From: JABJPE01 sp036340215
GTDB taxonomy: Bacteria; Pseudomonadota; Gammaproteobacteria; Comchoanobacterales; Comchoanobacteraceae
DNA: 36,946 bases
Assembly (NCBI GenBank): GCA_036340215.1
Contig: JAYYZF010000051.1
Span: 1 to 36,946, forward strand
Direction: 5' to 3'
The position numbers were made by a program, and so were the translations under genes. This document shows, piece after piece, positions 1 through 7,761 of this stretch; the stretch's first letter is position 1, and every line of letters begins with the position of its first letter. The notes below the pieces were generated by a model, which was not told where the DNA came from, ran no database searches, and saw only the letters and a program-made list of their open reading frames with translations.

Positions 1-558
1 AGCGTTGGGCTAAGTTCTACTAGCACAAATAAAGATTCTAGTGATAAAAGGGTAAAACTTGTTTCTCCGACAACTGTAGCCGCTGTTGATAATTTAAACT
101 CATTATCAGAGAATAATCCTATTAAAAGTAATACATCTTCTAAGCCTGAGGCAAATAAACCAGGAATATTTAGACAAAAATCTATAGGCCTGAACGAGTA
201 TGAAAAGCAAATATTAAATGACTGGTTCAATCCTCTGAAAACTGCTATTAGTATGGCCGAAAAATTTAATAAGAAAGTAGAACAAGAGCGCAAAAGTTCA
301 TTACAGGTCAAAACCAAAGCCGCTGTTATTATACAAAGAGCATACAAAGAGTTTATTCATAAGAAGAAGGCTGCCACAATGACTAAAGCAAGGGTAGTAT
401 CTCCTGCAGATAATATGATTGCTAAGGAGAATTATTCACCTCGTAAGGCAAATGCACTGATGTCTAATAATAAGGCTAAGATACTAGAAGTTAATGCTAG
501 TAAAAATACTGCTAATATTTTTGATATGTCATACATGGAAAATTCTAATTTGCTCTAA
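1..558 (+). CDS. IQ-motif protein, C-terminal part (left-truncated)
   Basis: The reading frame is open from base 1 to the TAA at 556-558, so this is the last 185 codons of a longer gene whose start lies outside the window; the ATG at 253 is internal. The visible part is polar and rich in Ser, Asn and Lys. Near the C-terminus is an IQ-like motif, IQRAYKEFIHKKK, at about residues 111-123 of the visible part. It fits the IQxxx[RK]xxxx[RK] calmodulin-binding signature, apart from Glu at the usual Gly and Ala at the last hydrophobic position. Unlike the next three genes, no membrane segment follows the motif. A perfect hairpin follows the stop codon. The role is unknown. Context and motif suggest a host-directed protein, but that is inference. 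The coding call is sound; the function is open. Confidence 0.75.
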   Translation, partial: SVGLSSTSTNKDSSDKRVKLVSPTTVAAVDNLNSLSENNPIKSNTSSKPEANKPGIFRQKSIGLNEYEKQILNDWFNPLKTAISMAEKFNKKVEQERKSSLQVKTKAAVIIQRAYKEFIHKKKAATMTKARVVSPADNMIAKENYSPRKANALMSNNKAKILEVNASKNTANIFDMSYMENSNLL

Positions 559-582
559 GTGCAAAAATATTGTAAATAAATT

Positions 583-615
583 ATATATAAGAGTGATTTA
601 AACACTCTTATATAT
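583..615 (+). terminator. Hairpin after the first IQ gene
   Basis: Arms 583-595 and 603-615 are perfectly complementary over 13 bp around a 7-base loop (ATTTAAA). The stem starts 25 bases after the stop codon. No strong T run follows, so termination may be weak or the hairpin may protect the 3' end. The stem is nearly palindromic and could work on both strands. Confidence 0.55.
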
Positions 616-745
616 TGATTGTACAAAATAAATTAAGTCTTAAAGTAAAGAATAGTTACTATATTTTGTTTGTATAGTATTTTACTAATAATATAATTCT
701 TGATTCCCCTTAAAATATTGTTATATATGCATATTATACAAAACT

Positions 746-778
746 CTTAATATTTCCTTAAGGTAAGTTAGGTATAAT
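746..778 (+). promoter_or_regulatory. PmrA-box-like direct repeat plus -10
   Basis: CTTAATATT (746-754), spacer TC, CTTAAGGTA (757-765), then 7 bases and a perfect TATAAT (773-778). The first half equals the Legionella PmrA half-site consensus cTTAATatT, and the 11-base period equals that of PmrA boxes. There is no TTGACA, so the second half occupies the place of a -35, as expected for an activator-dependent promoter. The same geometry recurs at 1880-1912. The regulator itself is not in the window, so assignment to PmrA is inference. Confidence 0.6.
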
Positions 779-857
779 TATGATCAACTATAGCTCTTAA
801 ATGATTTAAGAACTTATTTCATAATAATGGATAATACTAATAACTAGAGAGAAAATA

Positions 858-1577
858 ATGTTTAATATAAATGTAATTGAATTTTTTAAATCACGTCCGA
901 CTACATTAGCTGGGGATGTAGCAATAACTGGGCAAGCTCAAAAAGAAATAGATATGGCTAATGTACAAAAAATAGAAGAAGTAATGAAATCTTTCATTGC
1001 TAGAAAAATACAAAAAGCTATAAGAGTTTATCTAGCTAATAAAAAGCTAGCAAAAGCAAAAACTACAATATCAGATTTTGTTTTTTCTCATATAGTGAGA
1101 AAACGAATAGAAAAGTTTCGTGAAGTGCAGCTTGAAGTAAAGAAGGCAAATAAATCTTGGAGAAGACTAGAAAATACAAGTCACTATGGTTTAGTAGTAA
1201 CAGGTGTTGTTAGTGCAATAACTATTGGTTTAATTACTTTATTTATTAATCCTATAACTGAATTCATGGCTCCTGCTCTAAGCTCTCTATCTCAGATACT
1301 TGGTGCTTCGTCATTTATCCCATTCCTAACAAGTCCATTAGGTGTAGGAATTGCTTTATCACTACTTGTACTGAGTGCTGTTGCCCTAATTTCTATTTTA
1401 ACAGGAAGTAGTAAAGATGAGCTTCCACCTATTGATAGAAATAGTTATCATAAAACTCACGATTCCTCAAATCATCCTGTAGGACTAAAACAAGATATAG
1501 TTGAGATATCAAAAAATGATCCGGAACATAATTCTAAGAAAGATGCTACTGTTCAAGAACAAGTGCCTACAATTTGA
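858..1577 (+). CDS. IQ-motif two-helix membrane protein
   Basis: A 239-residue protein of no family I recognise. Residues 40-70 form a basic helix with the IQ motif IQKAIRVYLANKKL (51-64), which keeps Ile-Gln, Arg at the sixth position and a final Leu. Two hydrophobic segments follow at about 109-130 and 157-182, separated by a short loop. The C-terminal tail of about 55 residues is polar. The second segment contains FLTSPLGVGIALSLLV, almost identical to a sequence in the next gene, which makes the two paralogues. AGAGAG before the ATG supports the start. The gene has its own PmrA-like promoter and a strong hairpin downstream. A membrane hairpin with a calmodulin-binding-like arm suggests a secreted effector placed in a host membrane. 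That is inference; an ordinary inner-membrane protein is the alternative. Confidence 0.85.
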   Translation: MFNINVIEFFKSRPTTLAGDVAITGQAQKEIDMANVQKIEEVMKSFIARKIQKAIRVYLANKKLAKAKTTISDFVFSHIVRKRIEKFREVQLEVKKANKSWRRLENTSHYGLVVTGVVSAITIGLITLFINPITEFMAPALSSLSQILGASSFIPFLTSPLGVGIALSLLVLSAVALISILTGSSKDELPPIDRNSYHKTHDSSNHPVGLKQDIVEISKNDPEHNSKKDATVQEQVPTI

Positions 1578-1674
1578 TTATAACCTACAAGTCTCATTTA
1601 ACTTTCAGAATGTTTTGAAAATGTAATTTTTCACATCTGAAACCAAGTACAGACTAAAATAATTCAATTTAGTT

Positions 1675-1697
1675 AGAAGCAGCAGTTTGCTGCTTCT
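1675..1697 (+). terminator. Hairpin after the second IQ gene
   Basis: AGAAGCAGCA (1675-1684) and TGCTGCTTCT (1688-1697) pair perfectly over 10 bp around a 3-base loop. It is GC-richer than its surroundings, which marks it as a real structure. Only a short, broken T tract follows. It lies about 100 bases after the stop codon. Confidence 0.6.
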
Positions 1698-1879
1698 TGC
1701 GTTAAAAGTATATGTCATGAAATTTTATTATTTGTTATAAAGCTTTCATGATTGTTTAATTAAGTAATGTATTACTAAATATTTTTATATTCTCTATTTA
1801 ATTTATACAATTACTATTCTTCAAGACATAACTTACTTCTCAATCACATATCGTTGATTAATATAACATATACGCAACT

Positions 1880-1912
1880 CTTAAGGTTTCCTTAAGGTTT
1901 AGTCGTTATAAT
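1880..1912 (+). promoter_or_regulatory. PmrA-box-like perfect direct repeat plus -10
   Basis: Two identical 9-base repeats, CTTAAGGTT (1880-1888 and 1891-1899), are separated by TC. Seven bases later is a perfect TATAAT (1907-1912). Repeat length, 2-base spacer and 7-base distance to the -10 equal those at 746-778. CTTAAG-type half-sites with an 11-base period are the known target of PmrA-family response regulators. The predicted transcript start is near 1919, leaving about 25 bases before the ATG at 1944. Confidence 0.65.
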
Positions 1913-1943
1913 AATATGACCGATAATTTACTTGAGAATAAAT

Positions 1944-3329
1944 ATGACAAATAATACACCCGTTACAACAGATACAGATTCTAACTTCCAAAGCTCTAAA
2001 TTCGCTAATAATTATTTAAATTCGCAGCAAGATAATTCAGGTTTAGAAAGATTGACAACAGATTCTAAAACTCCAATATTACCTAGCTTGTCAGATACAA
2101 TAACACATTGTGTACGCGATCCTGCACATAATTTTGATCAAAATATTAAAAATAAAATAGCCAAGAAATTAAATGAAATTCGTAAAACTGAAAAGATAAG
2201 TTTAAATAAATTTGTAAAGAATATTAAGTCTACAATTGCTGCCATTAAAATTGCTAGAGCGCGTCGTGAGGTACCCGTACACTACTTCCCAGATGTCTTA
2301 ACTTCCTTGGATCAATCGATACTTTCTGAATTATACTCATTAACATATCAAACAGATATGAATGCAAGAGATGTAATATTGTATCTTGAAGAATACGTTA
2401 AAGATATTGAGAGTTCCCCTGAATATAACAAGAATGATAATTTCTTAAACACTAATCTCATAATTATCATAATAGCAACATTAGCGTTGATGACGTATAA
2501 TTACTGGAATAAGATAATTTTGGGTATAAATATTGCAATGAATTGGCTTGGCAATCTATCTATACCAGCATTTATGAGCATTAATCCATTATCTATTAGC
2601 TTTTTAACATCTCCTTTAGGAATCGGAATAGCTGCTGGTCTTTTAGTGATAATAGGTATATCAATAGGATTTGGAATATATTATAACACCAGGAAAAATA
2701 ATGATGATGGTGGCCCTATAGCCCCAGACTTAAGTAATAACTCCACACTAAGTTCTGAAGAATACAACAATAGTAAGACAGATCTATCCAATGAAGATAA
2801 ATTTAACCAGCTTATAAGTTTGCTAAAAGCAAATGAAGCGGCTGCTAATACACCCATAACATCTGGCCAAGGAAGCTCAACTGCGAGTAAAAATCTTGGT
2901 AAAGAATTTCAAGATGTAGCAACAAGCGAAGAGAATCATGCTGAGAATAATTACAATGATACTACTGGCAACCCATCTCTTAAAGATAGTGATATCACAT
3001 TAGGAGGCTCACCCAATGATCAGATAAGATCAGTATCTCCAAAAAATATTTCTGATCAAAGCAATAACAGTCATATGAGGCAGACACCAAAAAGGACAAA
3101 TACTAATGGCAGCAAGTCTAGGATAGTCCGTAGTGATATGCAACTGATATGCCAGCAAGCTGGGGTTACATTTAAGCCTATAAAGAAGAGAAAAGCAAGT
3201 AAGCGGTCTGATGGTAGTGTAAATCCACATAGTCCTTTGTTTACTCCTAATAGAGATAATAAAAAGCAAGATAGTAGCAATAATAGAAGATCTTATTTAG
3301 AAGTTGCAAAATCAAGTAACCCTAAATAA
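1944..3329 (+). CDS. Paralogous membrane protein with degenerate IQ region
   Basis: About 461 residues with a long polar, Asn/Ser-rich C-terminal half and two hydrophobic segments (about 171-187 and 221-246). The second contains FLTSPLGIGIAAGLLV, matching 13 of 16 residues in the preceding gene, so the membrane module is shared. Where its neighbours have the IQ helix, this one has a basic helix (about 90-110, around IKSTIAAIKIARARR) that lacks the Gln, so calmodulin binding is doubtful. I chose the ATG at 1944 rather than the in-frame TTG at 1932 because GAG lies at a usable distance and the predicted transcript starts near 1919. The C-terminal part (about 380-461) is basic with many Lys, Arg and Ser. 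No known catalytic motif is visible. Host-directed function is inference. Confidence 0.8.
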   Translation: MTNNTPVTTDTDSNFQSSKFANNYLNSQQDNSGLERLTTDSKTPILPSLSDTITHCVRDPAHNFDQNIKNKIAKKLNEIRKTEKISLNKFVKNIKSTIAAIKIARARREVPVHYFPDVLTSLDQSILSELYSLTYQTDMNARDVILYLEEYVKDIESSPEYNKNDNFLNTNLIIIIIATLALMTYNYWNKIILGINIAMNWLGNLSIPAFMSINPLSISFLTSPLGIGIAAGLLVIIGISIGFGIYYNTRKNNDDGGPIAPDLSNNSTLSSEEYNNSKTDLSNEDKFNQLISLLKANEAAANTPITSGQGSSTASKNLGKEFQDVATSEENHAENNYNDTTGNPSLKDSDITLGGSPNDQIRSVSPKNISDQSNNSHMRQTPKRTNTNGSKSRIVRSDMQLICQQAGVTFKPIKKRKASKRSDGSVNPHSPLFTPNRDNKKQDSSNNRRSYLEVAKSSNPK

Positions 3330-3341
3330 AATTGCAAATAA

Positions 3342-3376
3342 TTTAGCGTCTTAAAATTAAAATTTAAGGCGCTAAA
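3342..3376 (+). terminator. Hairpin after the third paralogue
   Basis: Arms 3342-3355 and 3363-3376 pair over 14 positions with a single G-T mismatch, around the 7-base loop ATTAAAA. It begins 13 bases after the stop codon. The U tract is poor, as in the other hairpins of this cluster. Confidence 0.6.
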
Positions 3377-3415
3377 ATGCTAGAAACAAAGAACCAAAAT
3401 TGAGTTATATTTGTT

Positions 3416-3444
3416 TTGAAGTTTCACACATATTTAGTTAACAT
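3416..3444 (+). promoter_or_regulatory. Weak sigma-70-like promoter before the fourth paralogue
   Basis: TTGAAG (3416-3421), 17 bases, TAACAT (3439-3444); each hexamer matches 4 of 6 consensus bases. No 11-base-period CTTAA repeat is present here, so this gene seems to be controlled differently from the two before it. Confidence 0.3.
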
Positions 3445-3473
3445 AAACAAGTTAATCATGACAGGCAAAGATT

Positions 3474-4241
3474 ATGAGTACAAATAAAAATGAAAATAAT
3501 AAAGATAATAATATTAAAATGACCAGCCAGCATTCCTCCAGACGTGAGCAAATCAAAATAATCGCTAAAAAAATTCATAATTATGCAATGAAAATTCAAA
3601 ACGCATGTCGCACTTATTCTTTCCGTAAAAAGATTAAGATGGCCATTGAAAAAAGAAAAAAAAATCTTCTCATGATAAGGAACTCCCTAGTTACTGAAGC
3701 TAAAGAAAATAACTCCATTAGTAACAAGACTCTAAATAATAAGAGAAAAAACATAACTAAAGTTTACAAATCTGAAAATTCAATTTTTAATAAAGCTAAA
3801 CACTTACTCCGAGCTTTATACTCTGTCATAACTATACGAAATATTATATTTGTATCATGTGCTACGATAACATTTGCATTTACTAATGAAATAACAAGAA
3901 GGTTTATCCTAAGCTGCTGTAATGTTTCGATAAAATTTGTAATAAGTAATATTAATAAATTAGCCTTTATCTTTAACAACAATTTATTACCCTTAATTCA
4001 TTCATTTGCAGCACTACCAGCAGCTCCTTACATAGTTCTATCTGCTTATGTAATTTCAATAGTAATAATGGCCTACTGCATAGTTAAATTAGCAAAAGAA
4101 AGTGATCGTATACCACCTTTACAGTCTTCTTGTCCTGATACAGAATCTAGCAAAAACCTTGCATTAAAAAATGCAGATAAGCCTAAGCTTGATGTATTTA
4201 ATAATACTGATCTAAAGCCCAAGAATAGGCCAAAGATATAA
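3474..4241 (+). CDS. IQ-motif two-helix membrane protein
   Basis: 255 residues. The N-terminal 30 residues are polar. A basic helix follows with the best IQ motif of the cluster, IQNACRTYSFRKKI at 41-54. It meets IQxxxRGxxxRxxI except for Thr in place of Gly. Hydrophobic segments lie at about 122-140 and 184-206. After the second comes a charged stretch and IPPLQ, recalling LPPID at the same place in the gene at 858, then a polar tail. The order (basic IQ helix, membrane hairpin, polar tail) equals that of the gene at 858, so the two are probably paralogues despite low identity. AGG before the ATG supports the start. Function unknown; a calmodulin-binding host-membrane effector is a hypothesis only. 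Confidence 0.8.
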   Translation: MSTNKNENNKDNNIKMTSQHSSRREQIKIIAKKIHNYAMKIQNACRTYSFRKKIKMAIEKRKKNLLMIRNSLVTEAKENNSISNKTLNNKRKNITKVYKSENSIFNKAKHLLRALYSVITIRNIIFVSCATITFAFTNEITRRFILSCCNVSIKFVISNINKLAFIFNNNLLPLIHSFAALPAAPYIVLSAYVISIVIMAYCIVKLAKESDRIPPLQSSCPDTESSKNLALKNADKPKLDVFNNTDLKPKNRPKI

Positions 4242-4270
4242 ATCCCAATTACTGATGATATCCTTTAGGA

Positions 4271-4298
4271 TTGAGTTTTCTAAGTTTGAATATATAAT
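4271..4298 (+). promoter_or_regulatory. Likely mfd promoter
   Basis: TTGAGT (4271-4276), 16 bases, TATAAT (4293-4298), ending 21 bases before the mfd ATG. It also implies that the small genes behind mfd may share this transcript. Confidence 0.45.
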
Positions 4299-4319
4299 AT
4301 AAAATTTATATGGTTCTAT

Positions 4320-7300
4320 ATGACAAAGACTTTTCAGCATTTTACTAAAACAAATGGTTCTGGATTTGCTTTAGCCCTATCTCAGCGATTTAAACAAAAT
4401 CCTGGAATTTATCTTGTTCTAACTGATTCGTTAGTAAAAACTTCTAGCTTAGCACTGGAATTAAAATTTTTCCTAAATTCTGAATCTGATGTACATATTT
4501 TTCCAGATTGGGAAGTTTTAGCATTCGATTCATTCTCCCCTCAACCCGAGCTTGTTAATAAGAGAATGGAGGTTCTTGCAAATCTTATCCAAGAAAAGTC
4601 AGGGATATATATCACTGCTTTAACTACCGCTCTTATAAAAATAATGCCGAAGAACTATTTTCTTACAACCGAATTTAATTTAAAAATTGGCCAGGAATTA
4701 AATTATGAAAAACTTAGAAGCTCTTTAATCTCAGTGGGATATAATCAAGTTGAAACAGTTATGGAGCCTGGAGAGTTTAGCACCAGAGGTAGTTTAATTG
4801 ATATATATCCATCAAGCTCAAGCTTACCTTATCGTTTGGACTTATTTGGAGATGAAATTGAATCTCTAAAAATTTTCGAACCTGAATCTCAGAGAAGTAT
4901 AAAAGATGTGAAAACTATGAAGATCCATGGGGCTAGTGAATATCCTCTCGGGGTAAAATATAGGGATTACTTTGCTACTAATTGGAAGTTAAAATTTCCA
5001 GAATATAAAAACCATATTGTGAAAAGTGAGATTGTATCTGGTAATGCGGTAGGAGGAGTTGAGTTCTTTCTCCCCTTATTTTTCGATAAATTGTCTAGCT
5101 TTTTCTCATATATACCTGAAAAAGCAGAGATTATCGCCCCCATAAACCACTCAAGCATTATAAACACTCATCTAGAAAGCACAAGGAAAAGACAAAAAGA
5201 TATAGTGGCAACTGGACAACCATGCTTAGAAACCGCTGAAGTATATCTTCAAAACATAGAGGTGCTAGCCGAACTTAAAGCAAAATCAACTTTACTTTAC
5301 AACACCAAACCTCAAAAGCAAGCCTGCAATGATGAGTACTCATCTATAAGCATCGAAAGATTTAAATTAAATGAGTTTCTGCCAGATTTTAAAAAGTTTA
5401 TGCAGAAACATTTAGCAAAATGTAATGAAAGAGTAATATTATTTGTAAATAACGAGACACAAAAAAATTACTATGCAAATTTACTTCAGGAGTTTAATCC
5501 TGCAAGCATTAATACATGGGATGAATTTTTAAGAGAAAATAATAAACTATATATTACAAAATCATATTTAACAGAAAGCTGTTACTTACCTAGTTTAAAT
5601 ACGCTATTAATCTCTGAGCATTATCTTGATAATGACACCACCTCCGACATACCAAACATATCACATAAGAAAACAGGCACAAATAACCCCTTTGATCTTA
5701 CCCAAATAAATGTAAATGATTTTGTTGTACATGAAGATTACGGTATTGGCCGTTATCTTGGCTTAACTAAAATAAAGGAAATTTCAGATAACAGTGAATA
5801 TGTTATTCTTGAGTATGCGAATGAAGCAAAAATTTATGTGCCAATTACTGACTTAAGCAAGATTTATATTTACAATAATTTGGAGCCTGAGCTTGCTACA
5901 CTTGGCTCAAAAAAATGGCAGAAAAAAAGAAAAAAAGCGATTGAGAAGATGATCGATAGTGCAAGTGAACTATTAGATCTATATAGCAAAAGAAAATTAA
6001 CCCAGAGCAAGAAATATAACTTGCCAGATGCAGAATATTATCAGTTTGCCAAGGAATTTCCATTTACAGAAACAGATGATCAACTTATAGCAATTAATGA
6101 TATAATTAAGAGTCTCTCATCAGAAAAGCTAACCGATCGCTTAATATGTGGAGACGTAGGTTTTGGTAAAACTGAAATCGCAATGAGAGCAGCTTTTTTA
6201 GCTGTGGCATCTCAACTGCAAGTAGTGTTAATTGCCCCTACAACTTTACTTGCATCACAACACTTTAATTCATTTAAAGAACGCTTTACAAACTGGCCTA
6301 TTACAATAAGTCTATATTCCAGCTCTACTAGCACTACTGAAATAAGAAATATTGAGTCTAACATTAAAACAGGAAGCACCGATATTATTATTGCAACTCA
6401 TAAAATTCTCAGTAATAAACTTAAATTTAAAAATTTAGGATTGCTGATCATAGATGAAGAGCACAGGTTTGGTGTAAAACAGAAAGAGAAGCTAAAATCG
6501 TTAAAAGTTGATGTAGATGTTATTTCACTAACAGCAACACCCATTCCAAGAACACTACAACTTGCTTATACCAACTTACGCGACTTATCAATAATAGCAA
6601 CACCACCGCAAGAAAGATTACCAATACAAACTTATATTAGTACTTTTGATGAAAAGCTTGTAGTTGAAGCAGTAACAAGAGAGATTAATAGGGGTGGACA
6701 AGTTTACTATCTATATAACGAAGTAAGTAAAATAACAACAATGTCAGACTATTTAACAAAATTATTACCAGAGCTAAAGATTGTTATTGCTCACGGGCAA
6801 ATGCCAAAAGCACAGTTAACTGCAGCTATGACAAAATTTTATAAGAAGCAAGCCCATATATGCTTATGCTCAACTATAGTTGAGTCTGGCATAGATGTAC
6901 AAAATGCAAATACCATAATAATAGATAGAGCTGATAAGCTTGGCCTTGCACAACTTCACCAAATAAGAGGCAGAGTTGGGCGCTCTTCTCACCAAGCATA
7001 TGCATATTTATTTACTCCAAATAGGAAATATCTAACACCCGAGGCACTGCAGCGCCTAGACGCCATTAGCAAGCATAATTATCTTGGCTCGGGATTTCAG
7101 CTAGCAATACTTGATATGGAAATTCGTGGTGCTGGGGAGCTACTCGGCGATGAACAGAGTGGACATATTAAAGAGCTTGGTTTTGATTATTATATAAGTT
7201 TAATTAACGACACAACTGAGGCAATTAAACATAATATCCCACTTGAGCAAGCCATTCAAGCTAACAATAATATTGAAATTGACACTTATTTTTCAATAGT

Positions 7301-7730
7301 TATTCCTGATACATACATATCAAACCCAGCAACAAGGCTTAACATATACAAAAAAACTGCTAAAGTTAATGACGAAGAGCATGAATTTCTACTAGCAAAT
7401 GAGCTCGAAGATATATACGGTAAATTACCTGATAGTGTTAGATGCTTGTTAAAAGTTAATCTAATTAAAAATATTGCTCATAAATGCGATATCAAAAAAA
7501 TAAAGATTAAGCCATGCAATATATTATTAACACTTGGAGCTAATCCCAATATAAATACTGATAATCTACTTGAAATTGTTAGATCTGAACCAGAGATGTA
7601 TAGAATAAAAGGGCCAGTAGCTCTTGAAATAATAAGCAAGGATTATGAAAAACAGCAGCAACTAGAACTACTTGAAAATTTCATAACCAGAATTTCAACG
7701 GTAAAACAATTGAAAAACAAAAGCAATTAG
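4320..7730 (+). CDS. mfd: Transcription-repair coupling factor Mfd
   Basis: 1136 residues, close to the usual 1150. Mfd removes RNA polymerase stalled at DNA lesions by ATP-driven translocation and recruits UvrA. The N-terminal UvrB-like part (about 1-350) is followed by the RNA-polymerase-interacting CarD-like domain (about 462-540, starting around DFVVHEDYGIGRYLG). The RecG-like helicase motor comes next: Walker A GDVGFGKTE at about 610, DEEH box at about 710, motif III TATPIPRT just after, and a second RecA lobe with QIRGRVGRS at about 880. The last 150 residues fit the TRCF C-terminal domain. All motifs look intact. The ATG at 4320 lacks a clear Shine-Dalgarno. The next gene begins 31 bases downstream and is probably cotranscribed. 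Confidence 0.97.
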   Translation: MTKTFQHFTKTNGSGFALALSQRFKQNPGIYLVLTDSLVKTSSLALELKFFLNSESDVHIFPDWEVLAFDSFSPQPELVNKRMEVLANLIQEKSGIYITALTTALIKIMPKNYFLTTEFNLKIGQELNYEKLRSSLISVGYNQVETVMEPGEFSTRGSLIDIYPSSSSLPYRLDLFGDEIESLKIFEPESQRSIKDVKTMKIHGASEYPLGVKYRDYFATNWKLKFPEYKNHIVKSEIVSGNAVGGVEFFLPLFFDKLSSFFSYIPEKAEIIAPINHSSIINTHLESTRKRQKDIVATGQPCLETAEVYLQNIEVLAELKAKSTLLYNTKPQKQACNDEYSSISIERFKLNEFLPDFKKFMQKHLAKCNERVILFVNNETQKNYYANLLQEFNPASINTWDEFLRENNKLYITKSYLTESCYLPSLNTLLISEHYLDNDTTSDIPNISHKKTGTNNPFDLTQINVNDFVVHEDYGIGRYLGLTKIKEISDNSEYVILEYANEAKIYVPITDLSKIYIYNNLEPELATLGSKKWQKKRKKAIEKMIDSASELLDLYSKRKLTQSKKYNLPDAEYYQFAKEFPFTETDDQLIAINDIIKSLSSEKLTDRLICGDVGFGKTEIAMRAAFLAVASQLQVVLIAPTTLLASQHFNSFKERFTNWPITISLYSSSTSTTEIRNIESNIKTGSTDIIIATHKILSNKLKFKNLGLLIIDEEHRFGVKQKEKLKSLKVDVDVISLTATPIPRTLQLAYTNLRDLSIIATPPQERLPIQTYISTFDEKLVVEAVTREINRGGQVYYLYNEVSKITTMSDYLTKLLPELKIVIAHGQMPKAQLTAAMTKFYKKQAHICLCSTIVESGIDVQNANTIIIDRADKLGLAQLHQIRGRVGRSSHQAYAYLFTPNRKYLTPEALQRLDAISKHNYLGSGFQLAILDMEIRGAGELLGDEQSGHIKELGFDYYISLINDTTEAIKHNIPLEQAIQANNNIEIDTYFSIVIPDTYISNPATRLNIYKKTAKVNDEEHEFLLANELEDIYGKLPDSVRCLLKVNLIKNIAHKCDIKKIKIKPCNILLTLGANPNINTDNLLEIVRSEPEMYRIKGPVALEIISKDYEKQQQLELLENFITRISTVKQLKNKSN

Positions 7731-7761
7731 TTTAAACTAATCGTATACAAGGAGTTTTAGC

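Larger units (their letters stand above)
559..857. other. Intergenic region between first and second IQ genes
   Basis: About 300 bases without a gene. They hold the hairpin at 583-615, an AT-rich stretch with nothing recognisable (616-745), and a direct-repeat promoter at 746-778. About 73 bases of leader follow to the ATG at 858, which is preceded by AGAGAGAA as ribosome binding site. Confidence 0.5.
1578..1943. other. Intergenic region between second and third paralogues
   Basis: 366 bases without a gene. They hold the hairpin at 1675-1697 and the direct-repeat promoter at 1880-1912. The stretch 1700-1870 is AT-rich with nothing I can name. Confidence 0.5.

Noticed and set aside
1712..1757. 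Inverted repeat TCATGAAA...TTTCATGA after the second IQ gene
   Set aside because: The loop is about 20 bases and the arms are short and AT-rich; the stronger hairpin at 1675-1697 already explains the gene end.
3030..3280. Minus-strand frames inside the third paralogue
   Set aside because: They overlap a longer supported gene and lack start signals; the Cys/Leu-rich content is typical of antisense noise.
3431..3460. Two TTAA elements before the fourth paralogue as a PmrA-like repeat
   Set aside because: The period is 14 bases, not 11, and flanking bases do not match.
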